DNA of 64,000 bases, taken from Actinomadura parmotrematis (lineage in GTDB: Bacteria; Actinomycetota; Actinomycetes; Streptosporangiales; Streptosporangiaceae). Shown piece by piece: positions 33,570 through 41,776 of the stretch. The DNA is taken from NCBI RefSeq assembly GCF_019458805.1, contig NZ_JAIBOA010000003.1, positions 62,001 to 126,000 of the forward strand. Reading direction: 5' to 3'. Positions within the stretch are counted from its first letter, which is position 1. Every line of letters begins with the position of its first letter. The notes beneath the pieces were generated by a model. That model did not search any database. It was not told the DNA's origin and saw only the letters and a list, made by a program, of their open reading frames with translations. Both the position numbers and the translations under genes were made by a program.

Positions 33570-34420
33570 CCGGCCTCCTCGCGGAGCTCCTCGCGCGGCC
33601 GCTCGTCGCCCCGCGCGCGCTGGGCCGTCCGCTCGTCCTGCTCGGCGCGGAGCCGGTCCTGGAGGATCTGCAGGCCGGCCATGCCGTCCACCGACAGCCC
33701 GACGAGGTCCTGCAGCGACATGGCCGCGTCCTGGTTGCGGAGCGGCGGCTGCCAGCCGGTCTCGGGGTCGTGGCGGCGCAGCACCTTGGCCGGGACGCCG
33801 CCGATCACCGCGTGGTCGGGGAACTCGCCGCGCACGACGGCGCCGCCCGCGACCGCGACGTTCCGGCCGAGCCGGGTGCCGGGCAGGATGATCGCGCCGG
33901 TGCCGATCCAGCAGCCGTCGCCGATCACCACCGGGTTGTTCTCCGGCCACTGCCGGCCGACCGGCATGCCGAGGTCGGCGTAGGTGTGGTTCTGGTCGGT
34001 GATGTAGACGTTCGGGCCGGTGAACACGTCGTCGCCGATCTCGATCGACTGGTGCCCGACGATGTGCGTGCCGCGGCCGAGCGAGCAGCCCTTGCCGATC
34101 CGCACGACGAGGTCGGGGCCGAGGTCGAGGCCGGGCACGAACCCGGCGGAGATGGTGACGTGCGTGCCGACCAGCGTGTGGTCGCCGATGGAGATCCACG
34201 GCTCGCCGTACAGGGCGCCGACCGGGAACCCGATGCAGGCGCCCTCGCCGAGGTAGGCGAACCGGCGCCGCCCCGGCGTCCGCGGCGTGATCTCGCCCTG
34301 CCGCCGCGTCCACTCCCACCCGCGGTGGACGGCGTTGTGCAGGCCCTGGCGCGCCCGGTCCTTGATCCGCGCGGCCAGCGGCCGCCGCAGGGGGGTGGCG
34401 TTCGGCGACATGGCGCCCAC
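33566..34420 (-). CDS. Hexapeptide-repeat acyltransferase (maltose O-acetyltransferase/WbbJ-like)
   Basis: 284 residues. Residues about 60-225 form a left-handed beta-helix: 'ISIGDHTLVGTHVTISAG', 'IVGHQSIEIGDDVFTGPNVYITDQNHTY', 'VVIGDGCWIGTGAIILPG' and 'VIGGVPAKVLRRHDP'. His in 'DQNHTY' is the probable catalytic base. It transfers an acetyl or similar group from CoA to a sugar or lipid-linked acceptor. A 50-residue charged C-terminal tail (rich in Arg/Glu) is not part of the fold. It overlaps the amidotransferase by 4 bp, so the two are co-translated. ATG 34411 (MSPNA) is an alternative start. Confidence 0.85.
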   Translation of the reverse strand: MGAMSPNATPLRRPLAARIKDRARQGLHNAVHRGWEWTRRQGEITPRTPGRRRFAYLGEGACIGFPVGALYGEPWISIGDHTLVGTHVTISAGFVPGLDLGPDLVVRIGKGCSLGRGTHIVGHQSIEIGDDVFTGPNVYITDQNHTYADLGMPVGRQWPENNPVVIGDGCWIGTGAIILPGTRLGRNVAVAGGAVVRGEFPDHAVIGGVPAKVLRRHDPETGWQPPLRNQDAAMSLQDLVGLSVDGMAGLQILQDRLRAEQDERTAQRARGDERPREELREEAG

Positions 34421-34503
34421 CGTACCGGGTGGGGCACGGCGCAGTAATCACGCAGGTACCGCTAGGAAGACCCGATAGCCGTCAAAGGGGTACGGGAACG
34501 CCG

Positions 34504-34526
34504 AAAAGCCCGGCCGGCGGCCGGGC
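34504..34526 (-). terminator. Intrinsic terminator after DUF5324-like gene
   Basis: On the minus strand GCCCGGCC-gcc-GGCCGGGC followed directly by TTTTCGG. It begins 13 bp after the stop of the 34540-35016 gene. Confidence 0.85.
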
Positions 34527-34539
34527 CCTCCGAGCGCGC

Positions 34540-35016
34540 TCACGGTGCGGGCCGCACCGTCCCGTCGGCGTCGACGGCGGTCGCCGAGTCCGCCACCGGC
34601 TCCTCGAACAGCGGGTCGGACTGCGCCGACCGGCGCGTCAGCAGCACGCCGACGACACCGGCGGCCGCCACCGTGGCCACGGCCAGCAGGATGAACTTGC
34701 GGCCGCGGCGGGCCGGGGGCTCCGGCTCGACGTACGAGGCGGCGTCCGACAGCAGCGAGCTCACCCGGGGGGCCAGCTCGGCCTCCACGTACTGGGCGGC
34801 CTGCTCCAGCCGGGGCGCGCTCCAGCCGCGCGCCTGCAGCAGGCGCTCGGCGGCCACGTCACGCGTGTGCTGCGCCGCCGGGGCGATCCGCTCGGCCGCG
34901 TCCGCCGCGTTCTGTTTCGCGAACTCGGAGCTCTGCCGGTAGGCATCCTGAACACGGGCCACTTTGGAGAGCACCTCATCCTGCGGGCTACGGCGAGTAC
35001 TGAACTTTAGGGACAC
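34540..35016 (-). CDS. DUF5324/CwsA-like single-pass membrane protein
   Basis: 158 residues. Helical, Ala/Gln-rich cytoplasmic part ('AAERIAPAAQHTRDVAAERL', 'LEQAAQYVEAELAPRV'), a Pro/Arg hinge and one helix near the C-terminus ('KFILLAVATVAAAGVVGVLL', about 110-132), then a short acidic tail. Layout and position, divergent from the cyclophilin gene, match Streptomyces DUF5324 and mycobacterial CwsA, a CrgA/Wag31 partner in cell-shape control; direct homology is not shown by sequence alone. GTG 35016 follows GGGAGG by 5 bp. Confidence 0.7.
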   Translation of the reverse strand: MSLKFSTRRSPQDEVLSKVARVQDAYRQSSEFAKQNAADAAERIAPAAQHTRDVAAERLLQARGWSAPRLEQAAQYVEAELAPRVSSLLSDAASYVEPEPPARRGRKFILLAVATVAAAGVVGVLLTRRSAQSDPLFEEPVADSATAVDADGTVRPAP

Positions 35017-35169
35017 GCTAACCTCCCTGTTTGCGAGGTCCTGCCAAGCAGCCTTCCCACGGGACGGGCCGTAAACCACGACCGCGCGGTAACTGCACGA
35101 AGGTTGGCGAACCGTTCGACCGGCCCCGGTCCGCGGGCGGCACGGAGATCGAGTCCACAGGGAGGCCCC

Positions 35170-35700
35170 ATGGCCGAGTCGGTCCTCGCGACGCTGCGCA
35201 CGTCGCTCGGCGACATCGTGATCCTGCTCTACCCCGACAAGGCGCCGAAGACGGTGGAGAACTTCACCGGCCTCGCCGAGGGCACCCGCGCCTGGACGCA
35301 CCCCGCCACCGGCGAGCCCGCGGACGGCCCGCTCTACCCCGGCACGCTGTTCCACCGCGTCGTCCCCGGCTTCATGATCCAGGGCGGCGACCCGCTCGGC
35401 ACCGGCACCGGCGGCCCCGGCTACGCCTTCCCCGACGAGATCCACCCCGCGCTCCGCTTCAACCGGCCCTACCTGGTCGCGATGGCCAACTCCGGGCGGA
35501 ACACCAACGGGTCGCAGTTCTTCATCACCACCAGCGTCGGCGCCGCGCAGCACCTCACCGGACGGCACACCATCTTCGGGAAGGTCATCGAGGGCACCGG
35601 CGTCGTCGACCGCATCGCCGCCCTCCCGGCGGACGCCGACGGCCGACCCGAGCAGGACGTCACCATCGAGTCGGTGACGATCGAGCGCCGCCGGTCGTAG
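35170..35700 (+). CDS. ppiA: Cyclophilin-type peptidyl-prolyl cis-trans isomerase
   Basis: 176 residues. Complete cyclophilin core: 'TVENFTGLAEGT', 'FHRVVPGFMIQGGDPLGTGTGGPGY' (catalytic Arg in FHRV), 'VAMANSGRNTNGSQFFIT', and 'LTGRHTIFGKV' (the Trp of human CypA is replaced by His here). Cytoplasmic foldase. ATG follows GGAGG by 5 bp. Same place as ppiA (Rv0009) in Mycobacterium, between the gyrA side and crgA. Confidence 0.95.
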   Translation: MAESVLATLRTSLGDIVILLYPDKAPKTVENFTGLAEGTRAWTHPATGEPADGPLYPGTLFHRVVPGFMIQGGDPLGTGTGGPGYAFPDEIHPALRFNRPYLVAMANSGRNTNGSQFFITTSVGAAQHLTGRHTIFGKVIEGTGVVDRIAALPADADGRPEQDVTIESVTIERRRS

Positions 35701-35745
35701 TACAAGTGTGAACCCCACCCGCCCGGCCGCCACGGAGCCCGTCCG

Positions 35746-36654
35746 ATGACCACCGAACAGCCGCCCGAACACCCGCCCGCGCCCGAGACGGCCGCACCCA
35801 CCTGCTACCGCCACCCCGGCCGCGAGACGTACGTGCGCTGCACCCGCTGCGACCGGCCCATCTGCCCCGACTGCATGCGCGAGGCCGCCGTCGGCCACCA
35901 GTGCGTGGAGTGCGTCGCGGCGGGGCGCAAGAGCGTCCGGCAGCCCCGCACCGCGCTCGGCGCGCGGGCGGCGCGCCGGTCCGCGCCCGTCGTCACCTAC
36001 ACCCTCATCGGGCTCTGCGTCCTCGCCTACCTCGCCGAGATCGCCTCGGACCGGGTGGTGGACGACTTCGCCATGATCGGCCTGGTCCGGGACCGGGCCG
36101 GGCTGCCGGTCCCCGGCATCGGCGTCGCCGAGGGCGAGTGGTACCGGCTGTTCACCTCGATGTTCCTGCACCAGCCGCCCACCGGCGGCCCCTTCGGCAT
36201 CACCCACATCCTGTTCAACATGTGGGCGCTCTGGGCGGTCGGCCCGCAGCTGGAGCAGGTGCTCGGCCGCTGGCGGTTCCTCGCCCTCTACCTGCTGTCG
36301 GGGCTCGGCGGCTCGGTGCTGCTCTACCTGGTCGCGCCGGGGACGGCGGCGGTCGGCGCGTCCGGCGCCATCTTCGGCCTGTTCGGGGCGTTCTTCGTCA
36401 TCGGCCGCAAGCTCGGCATCCCGAGCGGGCCGATCCTGTTCGTGGTGGGGCTGAACCTCGTCATCACCTTCGGCGCCGGCAGCGCGATCTCCTGGCAGGC
36501 GCACATCGGCGGCCTCGTCGTCGGGCTCGTGCTCGCCGCCGTCTTCGCCTACGCGCCGGCGAAGAGCAGGCAGGCCGTCCAGATCGCGGGCGTGGCCGCC
36601 ATGACGGTACTGCTCGCCGCGCTCGTCGCGGTCAAGACCGTCCAGCTCGTCTGA
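35746..36654 (+). CDS. Rhomboid-family intramembrane serine protease with N-terminal zinc finger
   Basis: 302 residues. N-terminal B-box-like zinc finger ('CYRHPGRETYVRCTRCDRPI', then 'CPDC' and 'HQCVEC', about 20-54), then six membrane helices. Catalytic dyad: Ser in 'VGASGAIFGLFGAFF' and His in 'SWQAHIGGLVVG'; Asn in 'ILFNMWALW' and the His in 'GITHI' stabilise the oxyanion. Cleaves membrane proteins within the bilayer; substrates are unknown. The zinc-finger fusion is the usual actinobacterial form. Follows ppiA by 45 bp. Confidence 0.94.
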   Translation: MTTEQPPEHPPAPETAAPTCYRHPGRETYVRCTRCDRPICPDCMREAAVGHQCVECVAAGRKSVRQPRTALGARAARRSAPVVTYTLIGLCVLAYLAEIASDRVVDDFAMIGLVRDRAGLPVPGIGVAEGEWYRLFTSMFLHQPPTGGPFGITHILFNMWALWAVGPQLEQVLGRWRFLALYLLSGLGGSVLLYLVAPGTAAVGASGAIFGLFGAFFVIGRKLGIPSGPILFVVGLNLVITFGAGSAISWQAHIGGLVVGLVLAAVFAYAPAKSRQAVQIAGVAAMTVLLAALVAVKTVQLV

Positions 36655-36672
36655 CCCGGCGTCCCGGCGCAC

Positions 36673-36718
36673 GGTGAGGCCGCCGCGCCCCCCAGGGGGC
36701 CGCGGCGGCCTTCGTCAC
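36673..36718. terminator. Bidirectional terminator between rhomboid gene and crgA
   Basis: GGCCGCCGCG (36678-36687) with CGCGGCGGCC (36701-36710), an inner C6/G5 stem, and outer GGTGA/TCACC. 19 bp after the rhomboid stop, 77 bp from the crgA stop. Confidence 0.75.
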
Positions 36719-36749
36719 CCGCGGGGCGCCGCGGCGGCTGTCCCCAGGC

Positions 36750-36758
36750 TGTGGATAA
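36750..36758 (-). other. Isolated DnaA box
   Basis: TGTGGATAA on +, i.e. perfect TTATCCACA on the minus strand, in the non-coding gap between the rhomboid gene and crgA. Confidence 0.4.
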
Positions 36759-36795
36759 CTTCGGTGGATTGCGCCACCGGGAAAGCGGGTAGAGG

Positions 36796-37053
36796 TCAGC
36801 GCCAGCGCGTGGCCAGGATGACGCCCAGGATGATCGCGACGAACCCGATGCCCAGGTTCCAGTTGCCGAGGTCGCTGAGGTAGGGCACGTTCGTGCCGGT
36901 GCTCGCGGTCACGTAGAACGTCGCGATCCAGGCGAGCCCGATCAGCCACAGCACGACCATCGTGGGCGCCAGCCAGCGCGGGCTGACCTCGGGGGCCTTG
37001 GACTTCTGCGGAGGCGTGTAGACGGCCTTCTTGCGCACTTTGGACTTGGCCAC
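36796..37053 (-). CDS. crgA: Cell division protein CrgA
   Basis: 85 residues. Basic N-terminus 'AKSKVRKKAVYTPPQ', then two membrane helices ('WLAPTMVVLWLIGLAWIATFYV' region and 'WNLGIGFVAIILGVILATRW') joined by the conserved 'NVPYLSDLGNWN' loop. Inhibits or times Z-ring formation and recruits wall-synthesis proteins at the septum. GTG start with a rather distant GAGGAG. Divergent from the DUF881 gene. Length fits the Streptomyces family (84 residues). Confidence 0.96.
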   Translation of the reverse strand: MAKSKVRKKAVYTPPQKSKAPEVSPRWLAPTMVVLWLIGLAWIATFYVTASTGTNVPYLSDLGNWNLGIGFVAIILGVILATRWR

Positions 37054-37135
37054 GGTGGGATCGATCTCCTCGGGCGGCTGGCCGGCCGGAGCGCCGGTCC
37101 GCGCATGGTCGTTTTGTCGGTTAGCGTGGTCGCTG

Positions 37136-37873
37136 GTGAGCAGCGTACGGCGTCGAACGTGGGGAAGCATCATTCCAGCCCTCACGCTGGTGGCGGGAAC
37201 CCTGTTCGCGGCGAGCGCGAGCACGGCCCGCGGTACCGACCTGCGCGAGGGCGGCCGCACCAGGATCACCGAGCTCATCGCCGCCGAGCAGCGCCGCGCC
37301 CGCGCCGACCGCGCCGACTACCGGCGGCTCCGCGGCGAGGTCGACGACCTGTCCCGGCGCGCGGGCCGCCGCGACGCCCGCGTCGCCGAGGCCCGCGCCG
37401 AGGCCGACCGGCTCGCCGCCCGCGCCGGCTTCACCCCGCTCGCCGGCCGTGCCGTCCGGGTGTCCCTGGACGACGCGCGGACCTCCGGCGGCGAACCGCC
37501 GCGCGGCGCCGCGCCGAACGACCTCGTCGTCCACCAGAGCGACGTGCAGGCCGTCGTGAACGCCCTCTGGGCGGGCGGCGCCGCCGGCGTCCAGGTCATG
37601 GACCAGCGGATCATCGCGACCAGCGCCGTCCGCTGCGTCGGCAACACCCTCGTCCTCCAGGGCGTCGTGTACTCGCCGCCGTTCCGGGTGACGGCGGTGG
37701 GAGATCCGGCCCGGCTGCGCGCCGCGCTTGACTCCTCACCCGGGATTTCGATTTACAAGAGGTACGTACGCGCCTACGGGCTCGGCTACTCGGTGCGGGC
37801 CCTGCGCCGCGCCACCTTGCCCGCGTACACCGGGAACGTGACGATGGGCCACGCGACGGTGCCGTCCGGCTGA
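37136..37873 (+). CDS. DUF881 family protein
   Basis: 245 residues. N-terminal helix ('SIIPALTLVAGTLFAASAS', about 10-28), a coiled-coil of about 60 residues rich in Arg/Ala/Asp, and the DUF881 domain with 'VRVSLDDART', 'DLVVHQSDVQAVVNALWAGGAAGVQVMDQRI' and 'TTYSPPF'-like 'VVYSPPFRVTAVGDP'. Extracytoplasmic; members are adjacent to crgA in mycobacteria (Rv0012) and to division genes elsewhere, but their biochemical role is not known. GTG 37136 is used. It is divergent from crgA and 48 bp ahead of the sortase gene. Confidence 0.87.
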   Translation: MSSVRRRTWGSIIPALTLVAGTLFAASASTARGTDLREGGRTRITELIAAEQRRARADRADYRRLRGEVDDLSRRAGRRDARVAEARAEADRLAARAGFTPLAGRAVRVSLDDARTSGGEPPRGAAPNDLVVHQSDVQAVVNALWAGGAAGVQVMDQRIIATSAVRCVGNTLVLQGVVYSPPFRVTAVGDPARLRAALDSSPGISIYKRYVRAYGLGYSVRALRRATLPAYTGNVTMGHATVPSG

Positions 37874-37921
37874 GGCGGTACGGTCCGGCGACGGCCGGTG
37901 CGGGGCGAGAGGGGGTGCGCG

Positions 37922-38584
37922 GTGCGGACGGTCATCCGCGGGCTGGGCGAACTGTGCATCACCGCCGGGCTGGTCCTGCTGCTGTTCGTCACCTACGAGC
38001 TGTGGGGGACCGGGCGCTACACCCGGCAGCAGCAGGACCAGCTCAACAAGGAGCTGGTGAAGTCGTGGGCGGCGCCCCGGGTGACGACCGAGAAGGTCAA
38101 GCTGGGCGCGGGGCTCGCGCTCATCCGCATCCCGCGGTTCGGCGCGAAGTACCACTTCGTGATCATCGAGGGGGTCGAGCTCGCCGACCTGCGCAAGGGC
38201 CCCGGCCACTACCCGGGCAGCGCGCTGCCCGGCGCGCTCGGCAACTTCGTCGTCTCGGGCCACCGCACGACGTACTCGGCGCCCTTCAACCGGCTCGGCG
38301 AGCTGAAGATGGGCGACCGGATCCTCATCGACACCCGGGACCGGCAGTACGTCTACAAGGTCACCGACCGCAAGATCGTCAAGCCGACGGCGGTGGACGT
38401 CACCGACCCGGTCCCCTTCCACCCCGGCCGCACCGCGACCAAGCACCTGATCACCCTGACCACCTGCCACCCGGAGTACTCGGCCGCCCAGCGGATGATC
38501 GTCTTCGGCGAGCTGAGCGAGTCCATCCCGCGCGCCGCCGCCGGGGCGGGCGCGAAGCCCGCCGCCGACCGGGTGTCCCACTGA
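37922..38584 (+). CDS. Class E sortase
   Basis: 220 residues. N-terminal membrane anchor (about 9-27), then the sortase barrel: His in 'FVVSGHRTTY' (about 112), catalytic Cys in 'TLTTCHPEY' (about 180) and Arg in 'SAAQRMIVFGEL'. 'TLTTC' and the pattern around it mark class E, which in actinomycetes recognises LAxTG and anchors chaplins or pilins to the wall. GTG 37922 follows AGGGGG. It probably forms an operon with the DUF881 gene and the small membrane protein downstream. Confidence 0.93.
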   Translation: MRTVIRGLGELCITAGLVLLLFVTYELWGTGRYTRQQQDQLNKELVKSWAAPRVTTEKVKLGAGLALIRIPRFGAKYHFVIIEGVELADLRKGPGHYPGSALPGALGNFVVSGHRTTYSAPFNRLGELKMGDRILIDTRDRQYVYKVTDRKIVKPTAVDVTDPVPFHPGRTATKHLITLTTCHPEYSAAQRMIVFGELSESIPRAAAGAGAKPAADRVSH

Positions 38585-38643
38585 CCGGCAGTATCGACCC
38601 GCAGTATCGACCCGCAGCGTTGCCCCGACCGGAGGAGGACGGC

Positions 38644-38832
38644 ATGTACGCCTGGATCTGGCGGAGCCTGCCCGGCACATGGCAGGCCAGGCTGGCGATC
38701 GCCGCCGGCCTGGTCGCCGCGGCGTGCGCGCTGCTCTGGTACGTGATCTTCCCTTGGCTGGAACCCAAGGTCCAGTTCGACCACGGCGTCGTCAACGGCA
38801 CCCCCACCGCCCCCGCCACCACCCACCGCTGA
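38644..38832 (+). CDS. Small membrane protein of the sortase locus
   Basis: 62 residues: 'MYAWIWRSLPGTWQARLAIA', one membrane helix ('AAGLVAAACALLWYVIFPWL') and a short extracytoplasmic tail. The same short protein (MYxWIWRxLPG start, FPWxEP motif) stands by the sortase/pabA genes in Streptomyces; function unknown. ATG follows GGAGGAGGA. Its last three codons and stop lie in the first copy of a 50-bp direct repeat. Just upstream GCAGTATCGACCC occurs twice in tandem (38587-38612). Confidence 0.8.
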   Translation: MYAWIWRSLPGTWQARLAIAAGLVAAACALLWYVIFPWLEPKVQFDHGVVNGTPTAPATTHR

Positions 38833-38929
38833 CCCCACCCACCACCGGCACCCCGCGCGCCGCTGACACCGCCCACCGCTGACCCCACCCACCACCGGCA
38901 CCCCGCGCGCCGCTGACACCGCCCACCGC
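38822..38929. repeat. 50-bp direct tandem repeat
   Basis: Two identical 50-bp copies (38822-38871 and 38872-38921) plus 8 bp of a third, beginning CCCACCGCTGACCCC. Degenerate pieces (CGCGCGCCGCTGACACC) continue to about 38998. The first copy includes the stop codon of the preceding gene. Confidence 0.88.
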
Positions 38930-39012
38930 CGGCACCGCCCACCGCCGGCCCCCGCGCGCCGCTGACACCCCGCGCCGCTGACACCCCGCGCGCCGCCGGC
39001 TGCGATGCGCGG

Positions 39013-39021
39013 TTATCCACA
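39013..39021 (+). other. Isolated DnaA box
   Basis: Perfect TTATCCACA in the gap between the sortase locus and the NAD(P)-binding gene. The rest of this gap (39030-39197) holds two 31-bp near-identical copies (39111-39141 and 39151-39181) just before the next gene. Confidence 0.4.
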
Positions 39022-39197
39022 GGCCGGGTTCTCTCTTCCCCTCGCTGACCTGGGCGTTGGACAATAAGAGAGGGTCAGCCCCCGGGCGGGCGGGGTATCT
39101 GCAGGGGGGAGCCGACCCACCACCCAGGCGGGCGGCCATCGCACGGGGAAGCCGACCCGCCACCACGGCGGGCGGCCATCGGAACCGGGGGGCCGAG

Positions 39198-39857
39198 ATG
39201 CGGGTTGTGATCGCGGGCGGGCACGGGCACATCGCCCGGCTGCTGGAACGCCGGCTGGCGGAGGAGGGCCACACCGGCGTCGGCATCGTGCGCCGGCGCG
39301 AGCAGTTCGAGGACATCACCGCAGCAGGCGGCGAGCCCGCCCTCCTCGACCTGGAGCAGGCGTCCGTCGAGGACGTCGCGCGGCTCCTGGACGGCGCCGA
39401 CGCCGCCGTGTTCGCCGCCGGCGCCGGCGGCGGCAGCACCCCCGAGCGCACCGACGCCGTCGACCGCGCCGGGGCGGCGCTGTTCGCCGCGGCCGCCGAG
39501 CGCGCCGGCGTCCGCCCGTTCGTGCAGGTGTCCTCCATCGGCGTCGACGAGCCGCCCGCCCCGGGCGCCGGCGAGGGCTGGGCCGCCTACGTCGCCGCGA
39601 AGAAGGCCGCCGAGGACGACCTGCGCGACCGCGACCTGGACTGGCGGATCCTGCGCCCCGCGTCCCTCACCGACGACGACGGCACCGGCGGCGTCGACCT
39701 CGTCGCCGAGCGCGGTGCGGTCACGAGCGGCGAGGTGCCGCGCGCCGACGTCGCGGCCGTCATCGTCGCGCTCCTGGAGCGCCCCGACCTGCACCACGTC
39801 ACGCTGGAGCTCACCAAGGGCTCCACGCCGGTCGCCGAAGCCGTCAAAACCCTGTAA
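39198..39857 (+). CDS. NAD(P)-binding atypical SDR (NmrA-like)
   Basis: 219 residues. Rossmann start 'MRVVIAGGHGHIARLLERRL' (GGHGxIA), then 'VFAAGAGGGS', 'FVQVSSIGVD', the YxxxK 'YVAAKKAAEDDL' and 'WRILRPASLTDD', the pattern of atypical SDR5/NmrA proteins. Possibly an NAD(P)H sensor or sugar-nucleotide-type epimerase; substrate unknown. ATG follows a G-rich tract. Convergent with the helicase gene, separated by a hairpin. Confidence 0.87.
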   Translation: MRVVIAGGHGHIARLLERRLAEEGHTGVGIVRRREQFEDITAAGGEPALLDLEQASVEDVARLLDGADAAVFAAGAGGGSTPERTDAVDRAGAALFAAAAERAGVRPFVQVSSIGVDEPPAPGAGEGWAAYVAAKKAAEDDLRDRDLDWRILRPASLTDDDGTGGVDLVAERGAVTSGEVPRADVAAVIVALLERPDLHHVTLELTKGSTPVAEAVKTL

Positions 39858-39876
39858 CGACCGGCGGAAACGGCGA

Positions 39877-39914
39877 ACGCGCCGCGCCCCGGGAGAACCC
39901 GGGACACGGCGCGT
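39877..39914. terminator. Bidirectional hairpin between SDR and helicase genes
   Basis: ACGCGCCG (39877-39884) with CGGCGCGT (39907-39914), inner CCCGGG/CCCGGG around AGAA. Lies 19 bp after one stop and 15 bp before the other. Confidence 0.65.
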
Positions 39915-39929
39915 CCGTCACGCGGTGCG

Positions 39930-41516
39930 TCAGTTGTAGTGCGCGGGACGGCGCTCGCCGCCGCCCTCGCGGCGCGGCCCGCCGCTGTAGGAGCCGCCGC
40001 GCCGGTTGCCGCCGTAGGAGGAACCGCCCCGGCGCTCGCCGTAGCCGCCGCGGCGCTCGCCCGAGCCGGGCGCGTGCCCGCCCTCGCGGCGCTCGCCGCC
40101 GTAGCCGCCGCCCTCGCGCCGGCCCTCGTAGCCGCCTTCGCGGCGCTCGCCGCCGTAGCCGCCGCCCTCGCGGCGCGGTCCGCGGCCGTTGTAGCCGCGC
40201 CCGCCACCGCCGCCGCGGCGGCCGCCCGGACGCCCGCCGCGGCCGCCCTCGCTGCGGCGCGGGCGCTCGGGGATCAGCGGCTCCTCGATCGGGATGCCCG
40301 ACGGCTCGCGCGCGCCGGTCAGCTCGACGAGGTTGGCGTCGCCGGACGCGACCCGCGTGCGGGGCGCCTCGATGCCGGCGCGGCGCGTCATCGCCGAGGT
40401 GGACCGCACCTGGTGCGGCAGCACCAGGGTGACGACGGTGCCCTTCTCGCCGGCGCGGGCGGTGCGGCCCGCGCGGTGCATGTAGTCCTTGCTGTCGGCC
40501 GGCGGGTCGACGTGCATGACCAGGCTGACGTCGTCGACGTGGATGCCGCGGGCGGCGACGTCGGTGGCGACCAGCACGCTGATCGTGCCCTCGCGGAACT
40601 CGTGCAGGGTGCGGGTGCGCAGCCCCTGGCTCTTGCCGCCGTGCAGCCCGGCGGCGCGGACGCCGACGTCGGTGAGCTGCTTGGCGAGCCGGTCCACGCC
40701 GTGCTTGGTGCGGGCGAACAGGATGGTGCGGCCCTCGCGGTTGGCGATCTCCGCGGTGATCCGGCCCTTCTCCTTCGGCGCGACGAGCAGCAGGTGGTGG
40801 TCCATCGTGTCGACGGACTCGTCGACCGGGCCGATCGCGTGCGTCACCGGGTCGTTCAGGTAGCGCTTGACGAGGACGTCGACGTCGCGGTCCAGGGTGG
40901 CCGAGAACAGCAGCCGCTGGCCGCCGGGGCGGGCCTGGTCGAGGATGTCGGTGACGTCGGGCAGGAAGCCCATGTCGGCCATGTGGTCGGCCTCGTCGAG
41001 GATGACGATCTCGACGTCGGACAGGTCGCAGGCGCCCTGGCGCATCAGGTCCTTGAGGCGGCCCGGGGTGGCGACGAGGATCTCGACGCCGCGGCGCAGC
41101 GCGTCGATCTGCTTGAACATCGAGGTCTGCCCGATGACGGTCTTGAAGTGCAGGCCGAGGCTGCGGCCGAGCGGCTCCAGGTTCGTCTGGACCTGCTGGG
41201 CGAGCTCGCGGGTCGGGACGAGGATGAGGCCGAGCGGGCGCTTGGCGGCGGCGCGACGGCCGGCGAGGCGGGCGAGCAGCGGCAGGCCGAAGGCGAGGGT
41301 CTTGCCCGAGCCGGTCTTGCCGCGGCCGAGGACGTCGTGCCCCGCGATGACGTCGGGGATGGCGGCGGCCTGGATCGGGAACGGCGCCTCGATGCCCTGG
41401 CGGGCCAGGGCGGCGACGAGCTCGGCGGGCAGGCCGAGCTCGGCGAAGGTGGGAACCTTGGCCTCGTCCTCGTGGGACGCGGCGGTCAGGTCGTGGGCAG
41501 CAGGAACGTCGGTCAC
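39930..41516 (-). CDS. DEAD-box RNA helicase with RGG-rich tail
   Basis: 528 residues. All core motifs: Q motif 'FPIQAAAIP', I 'GRGKTGSGKT', Ia 'PTRELAQQV', II 'LDEAD', III 'FSATL' and VI 'HRAGRTARAG'. A C-terminal tail of about 120 residues consists of Gly/Arg/Tyr repeats ('YGGERREGG', 'GRGYNGRG'), a low-affinity RNA-binding and possibly phase-separating region. Roles in ribosome assembly, cold adaptation or mRNA decay are typical. GTG 41516 follows GGAAGG; an in-frame TTG further up (41579) lacks a site. Confidence 0.93.
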   Translation of the reverse strand: MTDVPAAHDLTAASHEDEAKVPTFAELGLPAELVAALARQGIEAPFPIQAAAIPDVIAGHDVLGRGKTGSGKTLAFGLPLLARLAGRRAAAKRPLGLILVPTRELAQQVQTNLEPLGRSLGLHFKTVIGQTSMFKQIDALRRGVEILVATPGRLKDLMRQGACDLSDVEIVILDEADHMADMGFLPDVTDILDQARPGGQRLLFSATLDRDVDVLVKRYLNDPVTHAIGPVDESVDTMDHHLLLVAPKEKGRITAEIANREGRTILFARTKHGVDRLAKQLTDVGVRAAGLHGGKSQGLRTRTLHEFREGTISVLVATDVAARGIHVDDVSLVMHVDPPADSKDYMHRAGRTARAGEKGTVVTLVLPHQVRSTSAMTRRAGIEAPRTRVASGDANLVELTGAREPSGIPIEEPLIPERPRRSEGGRGGRPGGRRGGGGGRGYNGRGPRREGGGYGGERREGGYEGRREGGGYGGERREGGHAPGSGERRGGYGERRGGSSYGGNRRGGSYSGGPRREGGGERRPAHYN

Positions 41517-41722
41517 GCAATACCTTCCGAGAGGGGGGCACGTCTCGGGAGGCACCACGATCTTGTCAGTGGGCGTCAAGGACGAGCCGGACGCGTTGGG
41601 CGTCGTAAGAGTGATTCGTCCAGTCTAACGTCGTCGGCCTACCTCCTTATGCCCTGTCCCGGGGTATGCCCTTCGCCACATGTCCCTCTCGGGGGGTTTT
41701 CGCCGGGTTCGCGGGGGCGGGA

Positions 41723-41754
41723 AACGGCCCCGGAGGAGGGTATCCGGGGCCGTT
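41723..41754 (-). terminator. Terminator hairpin after rhodanese gene
   Basis: AACGGCCCCGG (41723-41733) with CCGGGGCCGTT (41744-41754). On the minus strand TTTCCC follows. 22 bp after the rhodanese stop. Confidence 0.7.
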
Positions 41755-41776
41755 CCGTGACCTCGGCCGGCCGTTC

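Noticed and set aside
41517-41579. Longer N-terminus of the DEAD-box helicase from a TTG
   Set aside because: No ribosome-binding site and atypical sequence; GTG 41516 has GGAAGG at proper distance.
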